Assembly: GCA_913062745.1 (NCBI GenBank)
Contig: CAJXXJ010000174.1
Location: 1 to 7,396 of the forward strand
Reading direction: 5' to 3'
Length of the DNA stretch: 7,396 nt
From: an uncultured Phaeodactylibacter sp.
GTDB lineage: Bacteria > Bacteroidota > Bacteroidia > Chitinophagales > Saprospiraceae
The position numbers were made by a program, and so were the translations under genes. A model generated the notes under the pieces. The model searched no databases, was not told the DNA's origin, and saw only the letters and a program-made list of their open reading frames with translations. Shown here piece by piece: positions 1 to 7,382 of the stretch (positions within the stretch are counted from its first letter, which is position 1; each line of letters opens with the position of its first letter).

Positions 1-2289
1 CATGCACATATCCATGCACACATTGCCCACAATGGGCGTGCGCTGCCCGTGGATAGACAGCGCATAGCCTCCGTTGCTCACTGCACGCGGCAGCCCGTCG
101 GCGTAGCCGATGCTCACCGTGGCAATCCGCCCGCCTTGCGGCAACTGTCCGGCCCGGCTGTAGCCTACCGTGGCCCCCGGCGGCAGGGTTTTGATCTGAG
201 AAATCCGGGCGCGCAGGCTCAGTACCGTACGCAGCTGCTCCTGCATTTCAGGAGCCGGGTCGATGCCATACGCACCGATCCCCAAACGCACCATATCCAA
301 TTGGTATTGTGGAAAGCGGGTAATCCCGCTGGAGTTGAGCAAATGCCGGATGGGAGGCTCCGGTAAAGCGGTGGACAGCTGCTCCCACATGCTGTTGTAG
401 CGCTGGTACTGCTGATGGGTAAAGCTGTCGTGCTCCGCCTCATCGCTGCCCGCCAGGTGGGAGAACGCAGTGCGTACCTGCAGCCAGGGGTATGTTTTCA
501 GTACTTCAACAGCCTGCGGCAGCTCTTCATCGTTAAAGCCCAGCCGGTGCATCCCCGTATCCAGCTTTAAATGTATTGGGAAGCGCTCTACTCTGCCTTC
601 GGCGAAAGCCGCAAACTGGCGCAGCAGGCGCAGGCTGTAAATTTCCGGCTCCAGCTGATAGCGCAGCATGGTATCAAAAACGGCTTCCTCCGGGTTGAGC
701 ACCATGATGGGCAGGCTGATCCCTCCTTCCCGCAGCTCTACCCCTTCGTCGGCGTACGCTACTGCCAGGTAGTCTACCTGATGGAACTCCAGCGCCCGTG
801 CCACTTCCAGGCTGCCCAGCCCGTAGGCCGCTGCCTTGACCATTACGGCGAGGCGGGTACCGGGGCGCAGCCGGCGCTGATAGATGCGCACATTGTGGAG
901 CAGGGCGGAGAGGTCGACTTCCAGCGTAGTTTGGTGGACTTTCTCCGCCAGCCGGCGGGCGATGCGCTCAAAGGCAAAAGGGCGGGCCCCCTTGACCAGT
1001 ACGGCTTCCCGCTCAAACTGATGGTGCAGAGGCTGCTGCAAAAAGTCGGCCGTGCGGGGGTAGTAGGCCTGCTCTATAGCTCCAGGCAGGTGTTGCTGCA
1101 GCTGAGGTATGCTTTCTCCGATGCCGACCACCCGGTCTATTTGGTGGCGCAGCAGCAGCCGAGCCACCTGACGGTAAAGCTGTTGGTCCGGCAAGCCAGA
1201 CTGCAGTACATCAGAAAGGATAGCGGTGCGCTTGCGATATTGTTGGAGTTGCCCAAGGGGGGACAGGGCGGCTTCCAGCCCATCGAGGTCTGCATTGTAA
1301 CTGTCATTGATAATGAGGCAGCCGTTGACGCCGGCACTCCGCTCCAGGCGCATCCCCACGGCTTCCAGGCGCGGCAGCCGCTCCCCTACTTCGTCCAGAT
1401 TGTGCCCGAGGTAGAGCATCAGGGCAGCACAGTGCATCGCATTTTCAAAAGAGGCTTCGTCGGTAAAGGGCAGGCGGACGGCCTGATGTGCTCCCTGATA
1501 GCGGAGTTCGCAACGGTGGCTGCCCGGCCAGTGCACCTGCAGGTCGGCCGTATCGTCTGTGGTGCTCCAACGGAAAAGCGGCCGGCCCAGCGCCTGCATT
1601 GCCTGATCGATATTCTTCTGGCCGGAGCGGTATATCACCCGGTCGGCGTAGCGGAATAGCTGCAATTTTTCCTGTAGCTTTTGCTCGCGGTCAGAGAAGC
1701 CTTCATCGTGGGCTGCCCCCAGGTGGGTAAACAGGCCAATATTGCAGCGCAGCAAATCCGCAAGGGCACTCATCTCCCCTACCTGCGAAATGCCAGCCTC
1801 GAACAAGCCAAGCTCGTGTACCGGCTTCAGGCCCCAGACGGACAGGGGAAGACCGATTTGCGAATTGTAGCTTTTGGGGCTCCGGCAGATGCGGTGCGTA
1901 GGGTGCAGCAGCTGAAAAAGCCATTCTTTGACGATGGTCTTGCCATTACTGCCGGTGATGCCGACTACGGGAATGCGGAACTGTTGACGGTGGGCCGCAG
2001 CCAGCCGCTGTAGAGCGCGGACGGTATCCTCTACCTGATAAAAATTAGCTTCCGGGAAGGGGCCCGCAGGCTGATACTCTACTACAAAGTGGCGTACGCC
2101 CTGCTCATACAGGCTGGCCACATACTCATGCCCGTCGCGCCGTTCTCCCCGAATGGCGAAGAAAAGGGTGTGCTCTGGCTGCTGCAGCAAGCGGCTATCG
2201 ATGAGTAATTGGGTAATGCGTCCGGGTTTGCCCGGCTGCAGGCAGGACCCTCCCAGCAAGCCGGGGAGCTTTTCGCTGTTGTAATCCAT
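1..2289 (-). CDS. murF: Bifunctional UDP-N-acetylmuramoyl-tripeptide:D-Ala-D-Ala ligase / alanine racemase (MurF-Alr fusion), 3' end cut by window edge
   Basis: This is a fused cytoplasmic enzyme. MurF ligates D-Ala-D-Ala to UDP-MurNAc-tripeptide using ATP, and Alr makes D-alanine from L-alanine with PLP. The frame is open without a stop for 763 codons from ATG at 2289 to base 1. In the MurF half, the P-loop TGSNGKT lies at residues 112-118 (Lys117), followed by SPKSYNSQIGLPLSVW and EAGISQVGEM. NDSYNADLDGL begins at 328, and VLVKGARPFAFER (Lys433) lies near the end of the ligase. The racemase half starts near 457 with VDLSALLHN. Its PLP lysine is Lys485 in VMVKAAAYGLG, and LDTGMHRLGF is at 575-584. 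IGYADG at 727-732 carries the presumed catalytic tyrosine Tyr729, and the visible end reads VGNVCMDMCM. Comparable Bacteroidota fusions are a little over 800 residues, so roughly 50-60 C-terminal residues are missing because of the window edge, not because of mutation. The start lies 36 nt after purD on the same strand, with no clear ribosome-binding site. Co-transcription with purD is inferred. Confidence 0.96.
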   Translation of the reverse strand, partial: MDYNSEKLPGLLGGSCLQPGKPGRITQLLIDSRLLQQPEHTLFFAIRGERRDGHEYVASLYEQGVRHFVVEYQPAGPFPEANFYQVEDTVRALQRLAAAHRQQFRIPVVGITGSNGKTIVKEWLFQLLHPTHRICRSPKSYNSQIGLPLSVWGLKPVHELGLFEAGISQVGEMSALADLLRCNIGLFTHLGAAHDEGFSDREQKLQEKLQLFRYADRVIYRSGQKNIDQAMQALGRPLFRWSTTDDTADLQVHWPGSHRCELRYQGAHQAVRLPFTDEASFENAMHCAALMLYLGHNLDEVGERLPRLEAVGMRLERSAGVNGCLIINDSYNADLDGLEAALSPLGQLQQYRKRTAILSDVLQSGLPDQQLYRQVARLLLRHQIDRVVGIGESIPQLQQHLPGAIEQAYYPRTADFLQQPLHHQFEREAVLVKGARPFAFERIARRLAEKVHQTTLEVDLSALLHNVRIYQRRLRPGTRLAVMVKAAAYGLGSLEVARALEFHQVDYLAVAYADEGVELREGGISLPIMVLNPEEAVFDTMLRYQLEPEIYSLRLLRQFAAFAEGRVERFPIHLKLDTGMHRLGFNDEELPQAVEVLKTYPWLQVRTAFSHLAGSDEAEHDSFTHQQYQRYNSMWEQLSTALPEPPIRHLLNSSGITRFPQYQLDMVRLGIGAYGIDPAPEMQEQLRTVLSLRARISQIKTLPPGATVGYSRAGQLPQGGRIATVSIGYADGLPRAVSNGGYALSIHGQRTPIVGNVCMDMCM

Positions 2290-2325
2290 AAGCGCTCGTT
2301 TGATGGTCTAAACCGTTGAGGCGCT

Positions 2326-3594
2326 TTAAAGGTCAAATCCGATATCTTTACGATAGTATTTTCCTTCAAATTGAATTTTCTCTGCATTTTCCAGGGAGCG
2401 GGCGACGGCTTCTTTGAAGGTTTTGCCAAAAGAAGTGATGGCCAGTACCCGGCCGCCGTCGGTCACTACGGTATCCCCCTCCATGCGGGTGCCGGCGTGC
2501 AGCAACAGACTGCCTTCTGCCTGGTCCAGCCCGGTAATGGTTTTGCCTTTTTCGTAAGCTTCCGGATAACCGCCGGAGACGAGAAATACCGCAGCAGCAG
2601 CCCGTTCGTCGATCTCTATTTCCATTTCGCTAAGCTTGTGGTCACCTACCGCACGCATCATAGCGACGAGGTCGCTCTTGAGCCGGGGGAATACCACTTC
2701 TGTTTCCGGGTCGCCCATCCGGCAGTTGTACTCGATCACATAGGGGTCGCCATCCACTTCGATCAGGCCGAAAAAGATGAAGCCGTGGTAGGGGGCATCT
2801 AGCTCCTGCAAGCCGGTCAAAGTGGGGCTGATGATCCAGTTTTCCACTTTTTTCAGCAGCTGCTCATCCACAAACGGCACCGGAGAAACGGAGCCCATCC
2901 CGCCGGTATTCAGGCCCGTATCGCCTTCGCCTATGCGCTTGTAGTCTTTGGCAATGGGCAGGAGCTTGTAGTTTTTGCCATCGGTCAGCACAAAGACTGA
3001 GAACTCAGTCCCCTTAAGAAATTCCTCAATTACCACCCGCTCGCTGGCTGCGCCGAATTTTCCTTCCAGCATGGCGCGGAACTCGGCTTTTGCTTCTTCT
3101 ACCGAATCGAGTATAAGCACGCCTTTACCCGCTGCCAATCCGTCGGCCTTGAGCACCACCGGCAGGCTGTGGGAATCGATGTAAGACAGGCCTTCGTCTA
3201 TGTTTTCGATGGTAAATTCCGCGTAAGCAGCAGTAGGGATATCCCGCTTGATCATGAATGCTTTGGCAAAAGCCTTACTGCCCTCAAGCTGTGCTGCGCG
3301 CTGAGATGGGCCGATCACCCGGATGCCTTTCAGCTCGTCCTGCTCGTGAAAGTAGTCGAATATACCATCTACAAGCGGGGCTTCCGGCCCGACCACCAGC
3401 ATGCTGATTTCCTTATCGAGGGCAAACTGCCCGATGGCGTCGAAGTCATTCAGGCGCAGGGATACATTCTCTCCCAGCGCTGCTGTGCCTGCGTTGCCGG
3501 GTGCGATGTACAGCTTTTCGCAAAGGGGGCTTTCGCATATTTTGAGGGCAAAGGCGTGTTCTCTGCCTCCGCCGCCGAGCAAGAGGATATTCAT
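2326..3594 (-). CDS. purD: Phosphoribosylamine-glycine ligase (GAR synthetase, PurD)
   Basis: PurD catalyses the second step of de novo purine synthesis in the cytoplasm: phosphoribosylamine + glycine + ATP gives glycinamide ribonucleotide. The 422-residue length is normal for a monofunctional bacterial PurD. The N-domain begins with MNILLLGGGGREHA (1-14) and continues with APGNAGT (31-37) and VVGPEAPLVDG (67-77). The ATP-grasp part shows LEGSKAFAK (103-111), VVLKADGLAAGKGV (146-159), VIEEFLKGTEFSV (188-200) and LNTGGMGS (228-235). The family signature appears as YNCRMGDPETEV (289-300), with Met where many homologues have Leu or Phe. A C-domain with AAAAVFLVSGGYP (332-344) and LHAGTR (365-370) follows. 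The frame stays open 27 codons upstream to 3675, but ATG 3594 is chosen because the GGGGREH motif must sit within the first dozen residues. No clear Shine-Dalgarno precedes it. murF-alr follows after 36 nt, and a divergent gene starts at 3722. A candidate promoter lies at 3649-3676. Confidence 0.98.
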   Translation of the reverse strand: MNILLLGGGGREHAFALKICESPLCEKLYIAPGNAGTAALGENVSLRLNDFDAIGQFALDKEISMLVVGPEAPLVDGIFDYFHEQDELKGIRVIGPSQRAAQLEGSKAFAKAFMIKRDIPTAAYAEFTIENIDEGLSYIDSHSLPVVLKADGLAAGKGVLILDSVEEAKAEFRAMLEGKFGAASERVVIEEFLKGTEFSVFVLTDGKNYKLLPIAKDYKRIGEGDTGLNTGGMGSVSPVPFVDEQLLKKVENWIISPTLTGLQELDAPYHGFIFFGLIEVDGDPYVIEYNCRMGDPETEVVFPRLKSDLVAMMRAVGDHKLSEMEIEIDERAAAAVFLVSGGYPEAYEKGKTITGLDQAEGSLLLHAGTRMEGDTVVTDGGRVLAITSFGKTFKEAVARSLENAEKIQFEGKYYRKDIGFDL

Positions 3595-3648
3595 GATAGG
3601 CTTGGTTTTGCCCCAAAGATGGGAAAAATTACCGGAAATACGGACTTG

Positions 3649-3676
3649 CAAAAATAGGGCAATGTGCAGTAACAAA
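3649..3676 (-). promoter_or_regulatory. Candidate Bacteroidota-type promoter for purD-murF-alr
   Basis: On the minus strand TATTTTTG (3649-3656) matches the Bacteroidota -7 consensus TAnnTTTG exactly. It lies 54 nt before the purD ATG. A TTTG (3673-3676) lies upstream as a possible -33 element, but the gap is 16 nt, shorter than the usual 19-21. The position, in the only non-coding stretch upstream of purD, is right. The imperfect spacing and AT-rich composition keep this tentative. Confidence 0.4.
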
Positions 3677-3721
3677 ATGCTTACTCAGGGCGTCTTGCTT
3701 CCACAAACACCTCAATTGCTT

Positions 3722-5758
3722 ATGATACGCTTTCTGCTCGCTTTTATTTTGCTCCCGTTCCTGGCCAGCTCCCAGTCTGCTGATTACCGGCTGCTGCAGG
3801 GCAAAGTGGTCAACGCCAAAACGGGGGCTCCCCTGCCCTACGCGCACGTTGGCATACCAGAGCGCGGTATCGGGACGACGACCAGCTACAGCGGCGCTTT
3901 CACGCTTAAAATACCGGACTATTACCGCGATTCCCGGTTAACGGTTTCCTACATTGGCTTTGAAACCTACTCCCGTCCGCTGTCTGCCCTGAACACGGGC
4001 CTGGAAGTCCGGCTACAACCCAGCGCTGCTCTGCTGCAGGAGATCGTGGTCATGGATGAGCGCCGGATAGAAGATATCATCCGCCGGGCCGTAGGGCGCA
4101 TTCCGGACAATTATCCCGATCAGCCGGTCAACCTGCGGGCCTTCTACCGTGAATCGCGGACGGATGAACAGCAGGAGTACGTTTACCTCGCGGAGGGGGT
4201 GCTCAAGCTTTACAAAAGCAGCTACCGCAATGACAAAGAAGGGCAGGTAGGCCTGGTGCAAGGGCGGCAGGTAGGCCTGGTACCGGAAGACGAGCTGCAG
4301 CGGCGGGCCAATTTTTCCTCCGGCCATCTGGCTGGCCACCGCTTTGATTTTGTGAAATACCGGGAGGACTTTATTAATGAAAAATACTTCCCGGCTTATC
4401 AGTACTGGGTGGAAAACCTAACCGAATGGGATGGGCAGCCGGTGTACGTCATAGGCTTTGACCGGGCGGATGGCAACAAGAGCGCCCGAATGAAGGGCAA
4501 GGTTTACATCGACACCCTGAACTATGCGTTTGTGCGCGCTGAATTTGAGATTCTCCCGGATGCGCAGCGTAAAATTGATGACTACCCCCTCTATTCCGGC
4601 AACTGGCAGTCCAACCGCTACACCGTCAATTACCGGCCGGTGGACGGCACCTGGCAGCTGAGCGATGCGCTGCGGGAGGGCATCTACCGGGATGGCGGGC
4701 AGTATACCAACGAAATCATTATTACCGAGGTGCTTCCCGGCCGCGGGCAGCCTATTCCTTATATGCAGCGGCTGGGACGGGACGACAAGTTTCTGAATGT
4801 GACGGGCGAGTACGACGAGTCATTCTGGGCAGCATATAATACTGCGCCTATTAATGACCCCAAACTGGCGAAGCGGCTGGAGCGCTTCCGCAATCAGCAG
4901 AAAGCGGAGGAAGTATTCGACACGGCTTACATTGCGCAGTTGCAGCGGGTACAGGATTCGATCCGGCAGGTACAGTCGGAGCAGGCCCCGGAAGAAGCTG
5001 CGGCCTCATTGCAGCTTGACCGTCTGGCCTACACGCGCAGTTTTGCGGAGCGCCGCCTCGTGCCATTTGATTTGCGCCTGAGCTACGCTGCCGGTGCTCA
5101 CCTGATCCGCTCCGAGGCAGCCCGGTATGAGGCTGTCTACGAGATTGACGACGAGGCCCCGAGCGGGCTGTTGCTGGCGAGCGGAGACCTACCCCGGCAG
5201 GAAGTGCAGCCGATCTACCAACTCGCCCTCGACGGGGTGATCCGGGAGCGCTGGCTGGTGCGTTTCGGCCTGAGCCGGGATCTTGCCTCCGACGTCTACC
5301 GCGAGACCACGGTGGGAATCGGCACGCAATTCAACCTGAGCAAGCGCAAGCGGCCAGTGCTCATCCGTCCGTTGGTGCAGTACAGCCGCCTGTTCTTCGG
5401 GCGCCGCATCGGGAAGGCGGATAACGATTACGGAAATTTTGAGGTGGATGGCAAACGTTTTAAATCAGAACAAGTACGGCTATTCTACGGGGAGCGCCGG
5501 CAGCAGCTCAACCTCAACCTGGAAATGGCTATAGAACTGAACCCGAGCCGGGAGCTGTTCCTGCGCTTAGGTTACCATTTACCGTTTCAGGATGAGTCCA
5601 TGCTGTTTCTGCGGGAGACGAGCCGGCTGTTCCGCAAACGGGCCCGGATACTGACGGGTGCAGACACGCGTATTTCCCGCAATGGGGAGCCCTACGAGGG
5701 CAGCATGAGCCTGAATGAGCCCGGCTTTTCTCTGACTATCGGACTGTTGTTGAAGTAG
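3722..5758 (+). CDS. Secreted/outer-membrane-associated protein with N-terminal carboxypeptidase-like regulatory domain, function unknown
   Basis: The product has 678 residues and is probably exported to the periplasm or outer membrane. A signal peptide is visible (MIRFLLAFILLPFLASS, cleavage near 17-19), with no lipobox cysteine. Residues about 24-100 form a carboxypeptidase-like regulatory beta-sandwich (LLQGKVVNAKTGAPLPYAHV, GIGTTTSYSGAFTL, LTVSYIGFE), as found at the N-terminus of many Bacteroidota TonB-linked proteins. Next come LQEIVVMDERRIEDIIRRAV (105-124) and NYPDQPVNLRAFYRES (130-145), a conserved block I associate with uncharacterised Bacteroidota envelope proteins. Residues about 380-440 are charged and Gln-rich, probably helical or coiled-coil. 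The rest (about 445-678) has alternating hydrophobic strands such as WLVRFGLSRD, VLIRPLVQYSRLFFG, LNLNLEMAIEL and GFSLTIGLLLK, suggesting a beta-rich or barrel-like domain. The last residue is Lys, not the Phe typical of barrel proteins. ATG 3722 is preferred over upstream in-frame ATGs (for example 3677) because it begins the signal peptide directly. No SusD or transport partner is adjacent, and I cannot assign a substrate. The gene itself is secure; the function is not. Confidence 0.92.
   Translation: MIRFLLAFILLPFLASSQSADYRLLQGKVVNAKTGAPLPYAHVGIPERGIGTTTSYSGAFTLKIPDYYRDSRLTVSYIGFETYSRPLSALNTGLEVRLQPSAALLQEIVVMDERRIEDIIRRAVGRIPDNYPDQPVNLRAFYRESRTDEQQEYVYLAEGVLKLYKSSYRNDKEGQVGLVQGRQVGLVPEDELQRRANFSSGHLAGHRFDFVKYREDFINEKYFPAYQYWVENLTEWDGQPVYVIGFDRADGNKSARMKGKVYIDTLNYAFVRAEFEILPDAQRKIDDYPLYSGNWQSNRYTVNYRPVDGTWQLSDALREGIYRDGGQYTNEIIITEVLPGRGQPIPYMQRLGRDDKFLNVTGEYDESFWAAYNTAPINDPKLAKRLERFRNQQKAEEVFDTAYIAQLQRVQDSIRQVQSEQAPEEAAASLQLDRLAYTRSFAERRLVPFDLRLSYAAGAHLIRSEAARYEAVYEIDDEAPSGLLLASGDLPRQEVQPIYQLALDGVIRERWLVRFGLSRDLASDVYRETTVGIGTQFNLSKRKRPVLIRPLVQYSRLFFGRRIGKADNDYGNFEVDGKRFKSEQVRLFYGERRQQLNLNLEMAIELNPSRELFLRLGYHLPFQDESMLFLRETSRLFRKRARILTGADTRISRNGEPYEGSMSLNEPGFSLTIGLLLK
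4242..4281 (+). repeat. Short in-frame direct repeat, 24-bp period
   Basis: A 16-nt sequence (GGCAGGTAGGCCTGGT) occurs identically at 4242-4257 and 4266-4281, inside the 3722-5758 gene. The 24-nt offset keeps frame and gives two copies of Gln-Val-Gly-Leu-Val (residues 175-179 and 183-187). It may be a small tandem duplication or coincidental conservation of codons in a repeated motif. Confidence 0.75.
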
Positions 5759-5766
5759 GGGTGCCT

Positions 5767-6414
5767 TTACCCGCGCAGGCGAAGGCTGTCGAGCGGGCGG
5801 GGTGGCTGATTGCCTTGCTCGATGAGCAGCTCCCAGCCGGCGGACTCGACCATGAACTCCATAATCCGGAGCAGCTGATTGCCTTCGAACTCCGCCTCCT
5901 GCATCAGCCGGCTTTCCAGGGCTTTTTGGCGCAGCACTTCTTTGGCATTAGCGTTGAGGCGGGTGTAGTCTTCCGCGGTGAAGGAGTTGAAATAACTTTC
6001 TGACAAATTTTGGTAGCGCAGCTCGTGGTCGATAGACAGGATCTCGGGCTCTGGCAGATTGCTGAGGATGATGCGCTGCTGATTGCTGTCGGCAGTTACG
6101 CGAAGGTCTTTCAGATCGTACCCTACGAGCACCTGCCCTCTGACCTCTATGATGGCTTTTTTGGAAAACTTCCAGGTGCTGGGCAGCGGCAGGTAAAGGG
6201 TGAAGGAACGGATGTTGGTCTCATCGTAAAGCTCTGCGAAATTCCCCTCCACCGTTACCAGCTTACACACCTGCTCGATTTTTTCCAGCAGGACGGTACC
6301 GCTGGCGTAGTTCTGCTCGGGCGTTTGCCGCTGTTGATAGTACCAGCTGGCAACGATAGCGCCGAGTACGAATACGCCGATAATGGCAAAGGAGAACAGT
6401 ATTTTTTTCAGCAT
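5767..6414 (-). CDS. DUF4230 family membrane-anchored protein
   Basis: The product has 215 residues. An N-terminal transmembrane helix (LFSFAIIGVFVLGAIVASWY, about 6-25) follows a Lys-Lys start. It is most likely a single-pass inner-membrane protein with the remaining domain outside the cytoplasm. The stretch KIEQVCKLVTVEGNF (45-59) and the following FAELYDE are characteristic of DUF4230 as I remember the family. VRGQVLVGYDLKDLRV (91-106) and RIILSNLPEPEILSIDHE (114-131) suit the same beta-rich fold. The C-terminal part (about 147-200) is helical and charged (AEDYTRLNANAKEVLRQKAL, LLRIMEFMVESAGWELLIEQ). No enzymatic motif is visible, and the family has no settled biochemical role that I know of. 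ATG 6414 is chosen because it directly precedes the Lys-rich start of the anchor. The gene begins 15 nt after the DUF3108 stop, so it is almost certainly co-transcribed. It ends 8 nt from the convergent neighbour. Confidence 0.9.
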   Translation of the reverse strand: MLKKILFSFAIIGVFVLGAIVASWYYQQRQTPEQNYASGTVLLEKIEQVCKLVTVEGNFAELYDETNIRSFTLYLPLPSTWKFSKKAIIEVRGQVLVGYDLKDLRVTADSNQQRIILSNLPEPEILSIDHELRYQNLSESYFNSFTAEDYTRLNANAKEVLRQKALESRLMQEAEFEGNQLLRIMEFMVESAGWELLIEQGNQPPRPLDSLRLRG

Positions 6415-6429
6415 CAGGCTTGGCGTGAA

Positions 6430-7308
6430 TCAATCATGAGCGGATGTCAGTTCGTGGCGCAGCCCGCTGTAGTCTTTCAGCACTGCCTTTACCGAGCCTA
6501 CCGACAGGGGAGATTCAATCAGCAGCGGAATGCGGTTTTCATCATCAGACACCCAGATATTCATTTCGGCGCCTTCCTCAAATATTTCACCGGCTACCAG
6601 CTCCGGGCTGAGGTGGATGGCATCAAAGCGGCCCAGGCCTTTGACTTTGAAGTTGTCGTCTTGCCCGTGGTAGGTCATCGATAATGGCCAGACTTCCTTA
6701 TCCATGAATATTTTGATCGGGATGCGCTCTCCTTTGCGGTAGCGGTTGAAGTCCATATTGCGGGTATAGTAAATCATGGACATGATGTCGTGCATGCAGC
6801 CGTTGAGGGGATGCTCGGTCAGCTCCAGTTCCTGATCTTTCGTCTTTGCACGCCTTGTGTAAGCGCGGCGGGCATTCTGGTCGAAGGAAGTTTTGTCATA
6901 GAGCGTATACTTCCCCTCCAGGATATCGCGAATAGAAGTCCGGGGCAGGAGTGTCTTCTTATCCACGTAGGTATCGTAGCGGTCCCGTACTTTATAGAAC
7001 CATTCATAGGAGTTGTAAGTGGTACCGATGGCAGATAAGTGGTAGGAATCGTCTAGTTCTCTGACTTTGAAAGTGACTTCGCCGGCAGCTACCCAGACGA
7101 AATTCCAGTTGTAGTACAGCTTGTAGGTGATGGTTTCGCCGTGCCCGAAAGCCCGGTTGGAAATAGAACAGATGGAGGTGGCGGCCCCGTCTTGCTGCAG
7201 TTTATCCGGAGTTATCGTTTTCAGTGGTCGTTCTGCTGGAGTCGTGAAAGCCATGAGAAATAGCAGCGCCGGCACGAAACTGTTGATGACGATGTGCTTT
7301 TTGCTCAT
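6430..7308 (-). CDS. DUF3108 domain-containing protein, predicted secreted
   Basis: The product has 292 residues. The N-terminus MSKKHIVINSFVPALLFLMAFTTPA looks like a Sec signal peptide with cleavage near residue 25. The absence of a lipobox argues against a lipoprotein. The mature part begins with a short linker and then the family pattern: FGHGETITYKLYYNWNFVWV (54-73), AAGEVTFKVRELDD (74-87), YHLSAIGTTYNSYEWFYKVR (89-108), DRYDTYVDKKTLLP (109-122). IPIKIFMDKEVWPLSMTYHG (196-215) and NIWVSDDENRIPLLIES (250-266) complete the repeated beta-strand layout expected of DUF3108, for which a periplasmic beta-rich fold is expected. No catalytic residues can be proposed. It is the first gene of a two-gene unit with DUF4230. 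ATG 7308 is the start because the Lys-Lys-hydrophobic signal begins there. No ribosome-binding site is evident. The 5' end overlaps a promoter element for the opposite strand. No good minus-strand promoter was found in 7309-7396; the closest is TATTTTG, one base short of consensus. Confidence 0.93.
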   Translation of the reverse strand: MSKKHIVINSFVPALLFLMAFTTPAERPLKTITPDKLQQDGAATSICSISNRAFGHGETITYKLYYNWNFVWVAAGEVTFKVRELDDSYHLSAIGTTYNSYEWFYKVRDRYDTYVDKKTLLPRTSIRDILEGKYTLYDKTSFDQNARRAYTRRAKTKDQELELTEHPLNGCMHDIMSMIYYTRNMDFNRYRKGERIPIKIFMDKEVWPLSMTYHGQDDNFKVKGLGRFDAIHLSPELVAGEIFEEGAEMNIWVSDDENRIPLLIESPLSVGSVKAVLKDYSGLRHELTSAHD

Positions 7309-7332
7309 AACCGAGTGATTTTAATACATTTG
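7300..7332 (+). promoter_or_regulatory. Bacteroidota-type promoter directed out of the right edge
   Basis: TTTG at 7300-7303, a 21-nt spacer, then TACATTTG at 7325-7332 match the Bacteroidota primary sigma consensus TTTG-N19-21-TAnnTTTG in both boxes and in spacing. Transcription would begin near 7338-7340 and read rightward, away from the DUF3108 gene. The -33 box lies within codons 2-3 of that minus-strand gene. A downstream ATG at 7383 would have a leader of about 45 nt. Recognition is by consensus only. Confidence 0.55.
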
Positions 7333-7382
7333 TTTTCAAAATAAACACTATTCCAAACAACGATGGGAGGCAGAGGTTTATT

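Noticed and set aside
571..1659. Long plus-strand open frame of 362 codons
   Set aside because: It lies wholly antisense to murF-alr, whose frame is continuous and full of family motifs. The predicted protein resembles no family and arises from GC-rich codon use leaving few stops.
2290..2330. AAGCGC / GCGCTT inverted repeat between purD and murF-alr, considered as terminator or attenuator
   Set aside because: The arms are only 6 bp with a loop of about 25 nt and no following U-tract, so a stable terminator is unlikely.
3595..3675. 27-codon N-terminal extension of PurD
   Set aside because: The PurD family begins almost directly with the glycine-rich MNILLLGGGGREH segment. The extension has no homology signal and would overlap the candidate promoter.
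3401..3721. Upstream extension of the plus-strand envelope gene
   Set aside because: The frame stays open, but it runs antisense through the start of purD and would bury the signal peptide 107 residues inside the protein.
6010..6684. Plus-strand open frame of 224 codons across the DUF4230/DUF3108 junction
   Set aside because: It is antisense to two well-supported genes and has no recognisable domain, signal or promoter.
7329..7360. TTGTTT / AAACAA inverted arms considered as an operator
   Set aside because: Six-base AT-rich arms in an AT-rich intergenic region are expected by chance, and no regulator gene is nearby.
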